A stretch of DNA of 64,000 nucleotides, from the NCBI GenBank assembly GCA_010645155.1, contig CM021321.1, positions 3,583,612 to 3,647,611 of the forward strand. The letters are read 5' to 3'. A program made the position numbers and the translations under genes. This stretch comes from Tigriopus japonicus (Eukaryota; Arthropoda; Copepoda; Harpacticoida; Harpacticidae). A model generated the notes under the pieces. The model saw only the letters and a program-made list of their open reading frames with translations. It had not been told where the DNA came from and made no database searches. Positions 24,701 to 39,700 of this stretch are shown here, one piece after another. Numbering within the stretch: the first letter of the stretch is position 1; the number at the start of each line of letters is the position of its first letter.

Positions 24701-27700
24701 TAAACCAAAGCAACAGTAACTTTACCCAAGCCCTAATTATTATACTGATGGTTTTGTTCCAAAACAAAATATTATGCACAATTTTTTGACTAAAGTCTTT
24801 TTGGGCATGAAGTGTTGATTTGCCTTGATGGATGTCTAAGATTTTTGCCCGTAACGAGGCACAACAAACAAGCTCTTAACAAGCCCTTTCATTGGGTACC
24901 CGAAAATGTGGGAATAAAAAATAGAAAATCTACTGGTTTCCTAACAAACAAAAAAAAGTTGGTGACAAAATCTGATGCTTTCTAGATATCTATAGTGATT
25001 TCTGACAGACAATCTGCGACAACACTGCTACTATAAACCATACTTTTCCCAATGCCCTAACAAACGACCTTTTGTGGGACTTTTCTGGAAAAACAGATTA
25101 TGATGACCTTCAGATACAAACTGTTGAATTAGAAGTACTTTTCAAAACAAGGGGGAAAATCACGGGTGCTTATTTTCTCAATAATGAAGCTTCCGAACTC
25201 GAAATGGGCAATGAATGTAGATTGAAAGATTAAAAAAATAAATAAAAACATACACCATCAACTTTGACTCAAGATTTAAGAAGGCTTGAAGTGTTTGTTC
25301 ATTTGGAATGGAGAATTCATTTATTTTTCGCCCACATTTCCTTCTATATAAACAAATTTCAATCAACATGGGCTCAAATCTCTACACATTGAACTGCACT
25401 CACCAACTCAAGTCAATCAGTACTTAAGATTTCTCTTTTTTTTTTTCAAACTGAGGAAAGATCGTGAATGACCTCGATCTGTTGGATCTTTTTGAAAGTC
25501 TGCCCCAAATTTGGTTGCCTCGCCTAAGACGAGTGAGTGAGGAACATCATGGTAAAGGGAACAGAGAGCCTTCCAAGGAAGGAACAGATTGACTTGATTT
25601 TACAACAAAGAGCAAAAAGAATAGAGCGTTTGAGCCGATGGAATGCATGGAATTCTATGAATGTCCAATGACAGATGTAAGGAATGAAAAGAATATCCGG
25701 GATAGATAGGAGAGTGACTGATTACCATGATGCTGGATATGAATAAACAAAAGGTCTTTCTTGGATGGATTGGGTAATAATCAGGTTTCGTATTTTTTTC
25801 AGAAAGTGCATGGCTAAAAATAGTTTTACTTTGCTTTGTTGTCCCATTGATGTTGTTTCACCTTCGATGCAAATGCAATCACAACTTTCCAGAAAACTTT
25901 TATGAATGCTTCTGAAAGGGTTCATTCCAAACGCGACGATATTTCTGTGACCGAGCTATCTTTTTCGTTTTATTTGCCATCATTAGCAATTCACCCAAGC
26001 TGTATAGAAATGATCAAGCGCTAGATAAACCACATGCGATAATATTTACTGGCAATAAATTGATTTTGTTAACGCCAATGACCATTTGCTTCACGTTTAT
26101 GTAGAAGAATAGCGTTCCTGAAGGGCGGGAAGTCATATGAAAACTTGTGAAGGTCACCTTGTCCTCCATAAATGTATCTCGATTTCCTTCCTAAGAATAA
26201 GGAAATCATTTATGAACTCTTTTGAGCACTTACGCTAAACAAAAGACGCCTTTCAAAAGTGACATTGAAGTGTTAGTTCACCTATGTCAAGACAATTTAG
26301 ATTAAGCTAGTCATGAATGACCTACTATTAGGAAAAAAAATCACGTCCTTGGATCAAGTTTGGGTACAGGACAATGTTCATGGAGAAAACTTGTCAAGGA
26401 CATCAAAACATTGTCAAACTTCAAATGTAATCAGCACATCAAGTAACACGTATTTGATTGGACTGAACTGTACAACTTGCCTTTTCCTCATTGCATAGAG
26501 AATCAACTCGAGCTTGGATTTGCTATTAATGCTTTGGCTCATGTATTCAGAATTTCTCGACTCTTTGCCGGCCTTGGAAAGACCGTCTGGCAATTTTGAA
26601 ATGGGGCCACACCGGGAGCAACTTACCAGGTAAATAACTCTACTTCAGAGGACTTAGTCGAGTCCATGAATCCGGTAATAGTGTGGTAAACTGTGCCGGG
26701 ATGTTGAATATATCCCCGAGGAACAATAAAGGCCAGTTTCAACGACGATGAGCGTGAAATGCCAAAGCCGGCAGAAGAGTTAATTTCATAATTTAGTTTA
26801 TAAAATTGGCGTTTCGCATGATGGTGGCAGATAAATCATGTTCTAACTCTTTCGTATTCATAATTCAAGTCGCTGTTTCCATCGGCCGAGGATTCAGACA
26901 ACCCCAATTTGCGAGGAAAATGAATTCTACGAGGGAACACTGACAAGACATCCAGTATGATTTATGAACGTGAGTATTCGCAAGCAGAAGGCTGCCAATG
27001 TGACCGAACGAGCGGCAAATGAACTCCACCCTGAAGCCATTTTAGACTTCCCTTAATGAGGAGCGATACAAATAGTAAATTGGACCATCTGCCATGATTT
27101 GAGAAGGGCTCACCTGACTCGTGGAACCTGAACTTGGAGGGTCCATGGGGCTAGTTCTTGAAGAGGACGAAGCAAAAGACGACGAACCCCGACTAAATCG
27201 GGTGGAATTGGATGCACTGACACTCACACTAGGAGCAGGACTTATCGCGGCCGTTAAACGGCGTTCCTCATGGGAACGGGTTAACGAAGTGGTTCGCACT
27301 TTCCCTCGGCTTGATCGCGGGATAGTGGTATTGGCACTCCTACTCATGGAACCATTGGTTCGAACTAGGCTCAATGACCTGCCTTCATTGACCCCTCCCA
27401 CGGGCGTGGGTGGTGGTCCAATGCCTTTCGTGGAACGAGAATTCCGAGCACTGCCAAACGAGAACGTGGTCCGAGCTTCACTTTGAGCTCTGGTTGGTTG
27501 TCCATAACCCGAGGATTGAACCACTGGACTCTTTCGACTCGGTCTAGGCGTGGGAGGGGGTAATCGAGAACCCGGCAAAGACCGTCCCAAAGACCCACTT
27601 GGGATTTGAGACCTCGACATTCGGGTGGACGAACCGCCCACTGACCTTTGGCCAGGAATTTGATCATTCTCGAGCCCACTGCGGTTTCTACTACTCATGG

Positions 27701-30700
27701 AAAAGAAAATCTAGACTTTGCGCAACACTCCAGAAAGCCTTGGTCCAAGCGATAGCTATCATGCTCGGTAACGTGATAAGAGCCACTCGATCATGATGAT
27801 ATTGCACAGTCAGGTTGCACTCATTCCCTATGTTAACCTCCTCAAACACAAGGTGAACAACAGGTTTTCCCCAAGACACCGCACAACCTTCAATTCTTTT
27901 CAATATCAATCGCTCACCTAGAGCTTCGAGGAACCATTCACACTAAAATATTGCATCAAGACTGACTGACTGCTTTTCTCTTTCGTCGTCTTCTATTACT
28001 GTAAAGCTTCCTACTTATCATCAACACCGAAGCTTGTTTCTTCTTTCTTACTCACTCAGCTGCTGAGCTTTCGTCCAGTTTGGGATCCCTCGTCCGTCGT
28101 TCGTCTGAACCGAGTTAAGGACTCTGGATAACAAGTAAGCAGAAGAAGCGGGAACAACCGGCTGTTCACGAAGCTCCCAAAGAGGGGGAAGGAAGGAACG
28201 AGAAAGAGGGTCCGCCGGGAGAGTAACCACAGAATAAGGCGAAACAGAAAAGCTTGGAACAAGCTGACATGGAATGGAACCAGATCGAGGATCACACACC
28301 ATCACGCTCCTCCTGTACATTTCATTGTGTGCATGCGTGCGTGTGTTCCAATGGAGTCCAAAACGGAGGAAGGGAAAGAAGGGGAGGGAGGATGACTTTC
28401 CAAAAAGACAAGAGGCTGAAGAACAGATCATGAAAGTTTCCCATGGAATGGGGTCTTTTACGAAATATATTCTGACTAATTGCAAAACCTTATTTTGATT
28501 CTCTGGTCTTTTTTCGACAGTTAACTACCATGAGAGCTCCCGGAAATTTCAAACATTTGTCCGTTTCTTTGAAGGAAAGCCTTCTTCTGAGTTGCCTAGG
28601 TGTCTCATTTTGTAATTTACTAATGGTTTTTTCATCACATTAGATGAAAAAAAAAAACTCAAAAAGGTCCTACTTTGGCTGGAGGTCATCTGAGAAATGA
28701 TAAGAAAAAGAGAGCGAACATTTCCCTGTCATTGAGTTACCGAGCAGAATGCAACGAGAGGCTAGCCCATCAAGCAGAAAACTATTAGGAGAGAACCGGC
28801 ATTTAAAGGATTCACCATTAAGTCGTCAGAGAAAAGAAGCTGTAGACTATCGTCCTCTTAAAATACAATTTTCAAGTCCAGTGACGGTGTCTTCTGCACT
28901 TTTTTGCTCGCTTGCTTTCGGTTTTCTTGGTCACCATTGTCGTTTTGCCCGTGTGTAACCGAAGCTTGAAGCTTTCGCCATGAGATGAAATGAACACGAG
29001 ATTGGTCAGAGATATGAAAAACAAATACAAAAACGGGCTTGACACAGAAACGACCCCCTCGTTCGAAAAGAAGAGAGTAATCGATCTTTTCATTGGAACA
29101 AGGTGGAACTCCAATGCCCTGCCTGTGGATCGATTTAATGGTCCAGGAGTACTGTGCACATTCTGGCCTTGAAAGAACTCGAGGAAAGATTTGTTTCCAC
29201 TCATGTGTATCGATTCGAGTTTAAAAGTCGATCATTGGTTGGGAATGGTTCTCTGCTTTTAAAGGCAGTTGCATTCGATGGATTTTCAATGTCTTCAGGG
29301 AAATCAATTGATATGGATTGAACTCAGGAAGGGCTCCGGCCCATCAATGCACAAGCAATTTCAACTCTGCCATAAAATATCTCTGGATCAATCACCAAAG
29401 GGGCCTAGGGAATAAAATGTTTATTGCTCGTACGTTAAGCTCATGATGGTCCTAATCCGCCCTTTCGAATCGATCGGATTATGCATAAAATGTACATGAT
29501 CAAAGAGCTTAAAGAAAATCTAAAGATCTCAGACAATTGCTTGCGTTTCTGCAAGGTAGGTTATGAAAGCGTATGTTAAATTTCAGTACGTGAGTTTTCA
29601 CCATGGTCGTATGTTAACCACGCACGTCCTCGCTCTCCGATATCCTGGTGACACTGATCATTGATTATGTTCACGTTCTTACCTTGTCCTCGGCATCCTC
29701 GGCTCTTGTCTCCGCCTCCACGACTCGTTGTTCCAATTCACTTAACTGCAAAATTGAAAAAGAGGAAAAAAGTTTGATGAAATGGTGCGGTGCTTGTTAG
29801 TCATCTAATGTGTATTTTATTCGCATGAAAATGGCGGATGTAAGAAGAATCTCATTCATTATTGGTGCTTACTTTTGTGCCTTGTCAAACATTCCTGAAT
29901 GGAAAGTACATCATGAGTGAATCCAAGATGAAAAAGCTCAAAGAGGATTACGCTGCCATCTAGCGACAGAAAGGTTCTGTATTTTCAGCTTTCCCACACA
30001 GAGGCCACTATATCATGGCGGCCAAGTGGAAAGTTCTAAAGACGTTGCTGGTGGCGCCACGTGGTTTCCTTGATAAAATCTCAAGAGACGAAAAAAGAGA
30101 GTGGAAAGGTGAATGTCCTTTAAATAGCGAAAACCACGTCAATAAAACGCCTTTTTATCTTTTGGAGAACTTGTCTTATTTGTAACGAGAGTGGACGAGA
30201 AAGTGTAAAGATACAGCACTTGGTTACAGATCTAAAACCTAGAAAAGGGATCACCAGAGCATAAACTCCATCCCACTATCACAAAGTGGTGGAACCAACT
30301 TTTTTCAAGTTTCAAACTTTGTCTCTGCATCATCCATAGAGCTGTTGAGAATTCAGGGTTACATTCGGCAAAGGTTATGAAAGGGCCACTCGCAATAAGT
30401 TTGTCTCAAACATTCCTTGTGTTCCCTTGTTCTTACTAGATTACTCGACATACATCAAGTCCCAAAAAATGACTGTGCTTTGTTTTCTTGTCCAGAGCCA
30501 CGATTACCCTAGAGTGACATACCAATCTCCGTTGGGCAACCCTGAATAACAAATGGCTCGAAAAGAAGGCTCGATTCAGTGTTTGCGTTTGCAAAGCCTG
30601 TCATGTGATTACGGACTTCGAGTGACTTGGTTCTTTGGATCGCACGGATATTAAAATGGTTTTTGCTCGTCATAACTCTGTCAAAGGGAGGGAAGCCCAG

Positions 30701-33700
30701 AGCCAGAATCAGGTGGCTGATTACTTTTCCGAAGAGCATGCGTAGTATAAAATTGCTTTCTACGCCTATCCGGGACCAGTCTCTACATGAACCAACCAAC
30801 AACGGATATCCGGGAATATAACCGTAGACAAAACTGAATGGAATCGAAGTGGCTTTTGTTTGATGAAACGGCCTCTAGGCATCCAGTAATGCAAAAATGC
30901 ATTCCTCAAGAACAAAGGGAAACTATTCCCTCCATAGGTTAGATATTTTGATTTTATCGATCTTCTGTCATTCATCTCCCAAATTGAACAATTTCAACCT
31001 CGTCCACGTCAGTTCAGGGAACTTTATCGCCTTTGTTCTTCGGTCCAATCTGAAATTCTTTTTCCAACTTGTCCGTTCTCTTCAACTTCTATTTTAAAAC
31101 ACAAGGCAATCAATAACTGTTTCCAACAAAATCTGGAACGCCACATCAATATCCTGGCTACAAGACAAACCACTCAGTCCCACTGGAAAAAAACGAGGGC
31201 GACGGTTTCAGAAGTCACGCCACAACCCAAACCTGCTTCTGAACCGGAACCACATTAGTATCAAATTGAAACAGAATTCGGCTCACGAGTTGAATCAATA
31301 ATATTTCCTTGATATTGACGGCCACAAAAACCATTTGATGATCGTCGTCTACCAAGAGTTAGTTGACTTGTGAGTGTGTACCCTTTTGTTGATTTTGGTG
31401 AATGATGGAGCATTGGCCATGCGGAGGCAGAACTCCATTGGGAGATCACTGCCAGTTTTTCGAGATGAAAACACCAAAACATCATTTATTACTCCATCAC
31501 ACTCACTCTGTGCCATTCTCAACATTTGCTTTCTTCTTGATCATCATCTTTTGGCGACAGGGTGTTCCGAAAGAGGAACAAGCGTTCCAGAAATTTGCCT
31601 CCGCATTTCATACCCACGCACTCTTTTAGTCACGCAAGCTTGTGTCTGCATTGAGACATACAAAATGGTCTCTGAGTCAACCAGTGAGACAAGAGAAGGC
31701 AAGCAAGCAATGGGAGAATGTGTTTGGATAACCCTGAGTTGCGAGGGAGGATTCTTTGCTTTGGCAATTGCAGATTTGGGAACAACGGAAATGATGGATC
31801 TTTCGACAGTCAGGACTTCAACATCATATAGTAGCTAGTTTTAGGCAACATTAATCGTTGTATCCTAACGTGCGAAAAACAACCCATAACAAATGGGAAG
31901 AATCGCAAGATCAGTAGATATTGAATGTATAATGGCTAGTTATAAATGATTTCTATTCATGTTCGACTTGAAAACATGAAGGATTTGTACTCTCATGTTC
32001 TTTGGGAAATGGCTTTAGCGTGTGCTCTTTCCATACAAACAATGCAGCTATTCTCTGTCAAGATATTTTCCTTCCAAAAATGCGAAGAGTACTTAAAGTG
32101 TGCTTACTCACAGAATAAAAAATCAAATTTTACAAATAGCCAATCAATTTCAGTTAAAATTACGTTGAATGTAGCTAAATTTGTTTTTACATGTTATTAT
32201 TATAGTACGCCTTTTCTTGATTATGTTCAGAATTATTACTTCTTGGATACTCTACATGAAAAGAATAAAGCACTGAATAGCAAGTGCGTAAATGCTCGAA
32301 AACGCTTATTTTCCCATTCACTTGTAATTATGGCTTTTCTATGACAGGATCAAATAAACGAATAAAAGACCTGGGTCGATGGATTGTCCGTGGTTATTGA
32401 CCTTGGTTTTCTCAAGAAAAATGCGCCATTCGTTTCGACCTCTTTTATGGATTTCCAGCAAACCGAAAGCAAGCACCCCACGTATGTAAACGCGAAGCCC
32501 CATCTGTATCTATTGGTCCATCAGCTGTTGCAAATAGATTACCACTCATGAATATTTAAACGCCCCGCCCTTAGCAAGTTGGAACATGAAACAAGTCTTG
32601 AAGAATGGAGACTCGAGATCTTGGACCCTCATGGAAGGGCCCTCTATACATTTGGTACATTGAAGGCAATTCCAGATATTTCCCCGTTATTTTTTAACCT
32701 TACAGAAGTGTTAGCGAGTACAGCACTGGTCTAGATACTGATCGATGGAGTCGTTGGATGGTTGGTCGCTTGTGGACTCAGTGCACAGCTGTATGAAACC
32801 ACCCATCAATCAGAACTATGGACATAAAAACGTGTGTATCTCAAGCACTTCTTTTCATCTTTGGAAAAAAACATGTTCTAGGCAGACCCTCTTGTGGAAC
32901 ATTTCTTTGACAAACACACCTTTCAATTTAAACAACGTAACATGATGACGAGGGGCTTGATATTTTGTGTTTTCTCTTGAAGTACTAAAAACTGTATTGA
33001 TTATGGTCTAATTTCGGAGATGACATTTTCAGAATTATATAAAAAGGAAAATCCGATGACAATCCAACATCTACTTACCTGGTAAATCAGCTCTTCCAAT
33101 GAGGTCTCTTCGTCGGGATCCATAGTCTCGAATAGTATTTTCCACCGCGGTTTTTTTATCACTCATAACCACCTATGCCAGATAGGGAAGGCTCCAACAA
33201 ATCTTGGAACCCTAAGATTAATGCTAGCCATTAGGGTTCTGTCACTTTGAATGGAACAATGGCCCACCCTGGACCATTCCGACAGGAATGTCTTCTTTGT
33301 GCTTCACACTTTTTTTCAATGGTTCCACTGCACAATTGGAACCTATTAGATGGTCTTTCTCCTTGTCTGTTAGAACCTTCCTTTTCACACGATTCCAAGC
33401 ACAGACGAGTGTGATTAGCTGAGCCAATAATACGCTTGTACTCTTTGGAAATGTTTGGAGCTCCTCTGAAGGAACAAAGCAGAAATCTTATTGGAGACGA
33501 GGAACTAAGGAACCGGTGAGAACAGAACTTTGATTACAGGCAATTAATTTCTTCTTCCACGAGCATTCCCAAGGCCGACGTCCTGCGCGAGATAAACAAA
33601 CTATATACTGGTACAATCCGTGGCCTGTGAATATACCAAGCAACTGAAATGAAAATACATGGGCAAGGCCATGTTCTGTAGGAAACCAAGCGAACGAACC

Positions 33701-36700
33701 AATACTTGGGAAAGGAAGAAAGTGTTCAGCCGCGGCTCATGAAATCGTATACGGTTAGGTATTTCGTGTTTAAAAATATTAGTTGTCCGCCAATTTTGTA
33801 CTTTTGCCTCGAAGTTAATGGTCTTTGTTCAATTTAAGAGTAAAACATAAAGCGTCTATAAGCTTAAAAAGAAACTTCCCAACGCAATTGAAAGAACTCG
33901 AGGGTTTTTCAACTAGAAATCTACTTCACGTAATATCCTCGGAAGAACAAGAACCTCATTAAATGTAACATATCTGCTCTGCAGAGGATTTTGTCTAGGA
34001 TTATTTTCCTAAGACCCAAGGTCAATGAATACATCCCACTTGTTTGCTGGGTCCTAAAAACCTCGGTCGTCTTACTCCTCTCAACTATCTTTCATTGCGG
34101 AAAGTGCTTGGTACATTTGTACAAGCGAAATTCGATATTACGTACATTCTGCTTTCCAGGCTCGGAAAGGTATCAAATAAGGTTCAAGGCGAAACCAGAG
34201 AGCCTTGAGTCTTAATTGTCTTCAAATGAGTGCCCACGATGCCACTACACGAGACTTCTCCTGCCAAGTGTCCTTTCGCAATCCGATATTCGCCTTCATT
34301 TCAATCCAAAACTAGTGCTTTTGAGGTCCCATAGAGTGGGTTCCAAGTTCCACGAAAAAAGGACCACCTTCGCCAGCATCAAGGAGATGAGTCATCAAAT
34401 TCTTGAGAAAAAATGATAAGGTAGCAAAAAGCCAGAAGCCGGAAGCCCCAAAAGGCTTTGTCCTCGGCTACTCGGAGAGATCCCCTCTCCTCACACGACT
34501 CAAATACACACACACCACTCCACACATGCACCAAGCTAAAGGAGACACAATTTTGTCGTCAAAAGGGATCAGAGGATGATAAAAATAAACTCACTCACAC
34601 CGCCTTCATAACCAAGATCACTTCCTTTCCTGATCAAGATGATTCAAAACTTGATTTTGGTGGAATTGAAACAGAATTTCGAAGGTACAGTACATGAAAC
34701 AACATTTGTGGATACACCAAATACTGATCTGCTCATAAGCGGATCAGAATTAACTCAGAAATGGGCCACAAAGATTGGGCGAACGAAGACGGCGCAAGAC
34801 ACGCTCCATTGCCCACAACCAAACTCAATAATCCCCCTGAGGACTTTCACATTATACAAATTGCTTTCTTAGCATATATCAGGATGTGAAAATGCGCCCC
34901 TGTTCAATACAGGCTCCCGCTCTCAACAAATCTCTGTTCCAGCTTGCTTGTGGTGCTTACATCCATTCAGCACAAAGCCCTTAAGTGGTTAATACCGATA
35001 AGGCTGACCCGTTCGTTCTATCGGGTACACAGCAGGGACGATGGGGAAGACTAGGAAAGCTTTTTAGGGGGATGAGAGGCCAGATAGTGGAAGATTTCAG
35101 ATTTGGCAATAAATTTGAACATGATGGCCACAGCCAGTTTATCAGCCCAGGCGGGACGAAGAATCTAGTCGAGTACACTGTATGTCCCTACGAAAAGTGG
35201 GGGAGACGAAAGGGTGTCCCGAAATGGGGTGAGTGCAAATGATAAAATGGGCTTATCGGACCCATCGGATTGGACACGCTCGTTATTCAAATTGTTTGGA
35301 GGTTCATGCCAAGTTTCCTCTCCTAGGGCTCAAATGATCTCAACACTGTTCCAAGGAACGTGATGATAACGAAGACGTGAGATTTCCGTTCACAATAGGC
35401 AACAATTTGTTCCAAGTGTCAAACATGTGTTTGTTGTTGTTCTCAATCAGTTCCGAACATGTCGCTCTGATTTGTTCTATGTAGAATGGAAAAGCTGGGG
35501 GGAAAAGATGAGTCAACAAATATTCCCGTCGTTCCCAGGATGAATATGAATGAACATAACGAGAACACTTGCAGTCGTGGGCGTCAATCACGGCTTAAGA
35601 TTGGCGGTTAGGTGGGAACTTTGGCATCTCTTCAATTTCTTGCCCTTTCAAGTTTTGAGGATCAAGCCCAAAATGTACTTGGCCTTGGTCAAACAGGATT
35701 GAGTTCGTTTACTAACTTTGAGGCCACGTTCAAATTCAAATAGTCTAGATGCAGCAACGAATAACGCCACTATTTTCTTCCTATCATTGAATAGAAGGTT
35801 CAAATCTTTAGAAATGATTTCCTACGAACAAAAACACCACGAAAAACAACAGTCTCATCATCATTTTCTCTTCACCAAAAACAGATTCAAGGCAGAAACA
35901 AAAAGAACAAACCAGCAAGTGGTACTTTACTTTCGTCTGTATCAGGGCTATTCCCCGATATTTGGTTTCCTTTGTAACTGAGTAAACTATGATTTTGAGC
36001 ATCAGCTTAATTCGAGAGTGAATGAATCCTAAGCGGATTGAGGGGGAATTCTCTCGAAAATGGATACAAGATCCTGGCCAAAACATTATCCTTCTTTCGT
36101 CTGAAAGAGCTTAAGGACGAGGGTCGCTCGAAATGAATTTCTTGCTTGCTAGTATGTTGCAGTTGTTGTTGTCGTCGTCTTTTATGACTTGAGGCAGAAT
36201 GCCAGATAAATTAGAAAGGAGAGCAAAAGGGTTGAAAACTCATGTTAGTTGTTGTCTCCCCTAGTCCTTTACTAGTCTCGTTGTGTTGGCTGCCTTTGAG
36301 AGATTTGATAATGACTCCCTTTCCTCTGTTCCTCGTTCTGTCTCTATCTGTTTTGGTGCTTGAAAACAGCTTTCTCTCCGACCGAACCCCATTCAAGTGG
36401 TCTTTTGCATCCGAATGAAAAGTGGCTTTAATCAAGATACAAATGATAGCGCCACATATTTCATTCTCAATGAAATGATGCTTTGTGGGTAGAACATAAA
36501 CAGCTAGCAAATCGTCTCGCACCCAAACAACAGATAGAACACTGGGAACGACAACGAGGAATGAATGAATCTAGAAGAATTAGGCAATAACATTGCGAAT
36601 AACAAGCTCGTTGGCAAATTCTCAATTCACAACAATATTAAAGAAGCACTTTGCGACTTGTTTTAATCCAAATTCAACATCTTGGTCACTCGACCTTTTA

Positions 36701-39700
36701 GAGCATGTCTCATGTGAGCACTTTTCATTTCTACTGCAGCGTGACCTTTTCGTAAGAGCCTTGTTGCTACTGCAGTAGTAATGGTGATGCAAACGGCTCT
36801 TGGCACGAAATCTCTCAAATACCCTTTGAAAAAAAGTCTGTTTACGACTTTGGTTGGAATCTTGTCCAACTTAGCAGGGTACCAGTATCGTCCATTTTGA
36901 AACGGTGCAGTAGATATCTCTTCCTTTCTGAAATTCAAGACATCAAAATGTGAGAAAGGCCGTTACACGAAGCCTTTGAATCCCATAGGCATGATTTCCA
37001 GCGGACCAAAGGGTCTTTAAACTTCCTGTCGTGACATTTTGGTGTCAAAGTTCTCTTAACATGTTCGGCTGAGGACAGGCCAAACTTTTCTTACCTCACA
37101 AGCAATTGCCGAAAGTGCCCTAAGTTTGAACATTCAGCAAACCGCAAGTAAATGATCGATATTGACGGAGCAAGCAAGAAATCATTAAACTATCAGCACA
37201 TCAATGACCAGAATAGCCCCGTATCTTCTTCATCTAAAAAGGCCAGTGTGTAAAATGAACACTAGTGTGCACTGTATGTACAGTGTGTCAGGGTGTGTGA
37301 TCGCGGGATGCTCGATCCCGGAACATCAATCTTTGACAGCTTTTCCACCTCACATGATCCCATTGAATGGCCAAGAAATGGGAAATGGAGTATCTCTGAT
37401 ACGCATCGTAAAAGTGAGACCACGTCGAGGAAATGTCGAAAAAAGGAAGAAGAGAAAGGGCTAGAAATAAATCCTTAGCGTGGCTCGAAAGCCACCGTAT
37501 CGAATTTTAAATGACTTTGGATGGCTTGGAACCAACCAACGGCAGATTTGTTTTTCTTTCCAAAATTTCTTCTTTCCAAGTCTTCTTCTAAACTGACCTC
37601 CTAACCGACGCTGTTAAACCAGTGAACATAAAAACCTAAGGCTCACCTGACATTTGACTAGTAAACTGAGAGTACTTGAAGGGTTCATGTATGTATGCAT
37701 GTTCAAGTGTCATTAAAAGGTTTTGTGACGAGGTTAAGATCATCTCGGTCTTTGTGCTCCTTGGTCTCCCTATGCGACATTTATGCCATAGCTACCACTT
37801 ACTAATGATGGGCTTTTCAAGACATCAAGGAAGCTTTAATCTGTGAACTAGGGCCCGAAAGTGGCACATTTGGAGCACTCTCACATGTGACCCTATGATT
37901 TGGACCTTCGAAACAGAAAATAATGGTCTTAAGAGACACGCGAAGGAAAGGCGAGACTTGCTTTTAACGACGAGACAAGACGATTTTCTAAGGCATTTGA
38001 CATGTAGAAACATGTTGGCAAGATAGCACTTTATGCTTATATCCGAAGTGTTTCCTCAAGTTTGGTCCATTTTTTTTGGCTCAACTTCACTGTTCACGTG
38101 GGTACAAGTCGTGAAACTCGACAAGTTGGTGGTGGAAACTCACTCTCCTCTCATGTATGTGGAAAAAAAAGTTTTGAGTAATTGTGCACACCCACCACTC
38201 CACTTCATTCGTAGAATGCCTATAGATCATCTGGCAAGACGACGAAAAAACTTGCACATTTGATGAAATATTCTCATTCTTAACATTCGTTCCATGGAAC
38301 TAACCCAATTTCACCAAGAGATCAAGGGAGGAATCGTGGAAGAGCAGAAGACGAATCACTTAAAACATCATTTTTTTCCCATTTCCAAGGACGAAGGGAT
38401 TATAAAATGAAAATTGACGTTATGTTAAGTCACGTCTCCAACCCTCAATAACGATTTGATGCTTCGTCAACTTTTTTCACGTACGGGGTCAAAAAAAGAA
38501 GATTTGGTCCTTTTCAGATCTATTCAATACACGACTTCGCCCACGTATCATTTGGGATCCGATTTTGGACCAAAAAGGTCATACGAATTCCTTTCCAAAA
38601 AATGCTATTTCGTGCGTTGGACCAATAACCTTGGTAAAAAGGTCGCCAACAGTTCGGAGCGATGGGAAAACTACCTGATATTAATTTCATGGCCAATAAG
38701 ACTGGAACGAATTAAGTCAACCGTTCTCATATCAATAAGATTTCTGCTTGAGAAACCTTACACGTGTTTGATAATCGCTCCAAGTTCTATCCACACCAAT
38801 GGCTAATCAAGTCCATACATACAAAAGAATTAGCCCAGGATAGGGGTCGTCTAGCTGAAACAGGTCTGGTGGTCGATTGAACGATGTTTACACAAAACAC
38901 ACAAACACTATAATGGCAGACACCTGATTTGTTTCACCATGATCACCACCACCACCATCACCACCAATCGTGCCAATGCTTCGCGTTGATGTTGTTGTTG
39001 GCTTTATGTTCCACTAGTTTTCAAACGAACCGACGCGTGCAAGGCCAACAAGACTCACAAAAAACCGCTGGCCAACTAACTAAGCTCTGAACTCCCACAA
39101 CTTTTAGGAGGGCTCTCTGCCCTCTCTCACTCGTTCTATGTCGGGGAAGAGAAGCAAGAAGACAGCAAACTACTAACAGCGGGGTTCGCTTTCGACGGAC
39201 CGCCGTAAGTATGGACGAGCTCCTCGATCCTCCGTTCATGTGGTGAACGTAAAAGTCCGTTGAAGGAGCATTTTCACTCATAGCCCAGGCTGCTGTTTCT
39301 TCTTGTTACTCTTCTCTCCTTTCGGCGTCCTCACGCCCGTTTCAAGGGCCGTTTACCGTGAAGGCTGAAGTGGTCTTTGCAGAAATTCGGCAATGGCTTT
39401 GTTGGAGTTTCGAGTCGGCGAGAAGCACGAGCAGAACTTTGTCAGCGTGAATTGAGCCTTGAGATCGTTGGTTATGACAGGGGGGTTCCTACGCGATTGG
39501 ACCCAACTCACTCAGCTGATTGTTCTAGGGCCAAGTATGAGAAAAGAATCCAGGAGGATTTCACCCAGGATGGGTTGGTTCGATTTTGGATAACACTATA
39601 GCCGGGAGTCAAATTGGCACACGGTCGAGCTTCGAGCCAATACTAAGTACGTACGTAGGCGCCAAAGTTTGAGACCGTTCTAATCATAGATGGAGAGCCG

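Larger units (their letters stand above)
18913..29682. other. MAX-1-like intron 2
   Basis: A 10.8 kb intron. It holds a C11 run (20498-20508), a GAC-rich run (about 20743-20755), a GGTT array (22087-22131), a palindromic mobile-element relic (22888-23051), a long inverted repeat (23745-24206), a related repeat fragment (25049-25098) and the Ser-rich candidate exon (27114-27710). The 24.3-25.2 kb part is AT-rich with no open frame of note. Confidence 0.5.

Noticed and set aside
27121..27486. Plus-strand open frame of 121 codons.
   Set aside because: It mirrors the Ser/Arg-rich minus-strand frame and has no independent support.
31374..31838. Plus-strand open frame of 154 codons.
   Set aside because: It starts at GTG, has no recognisable motif, and lies in intronic sequence; judged chance.
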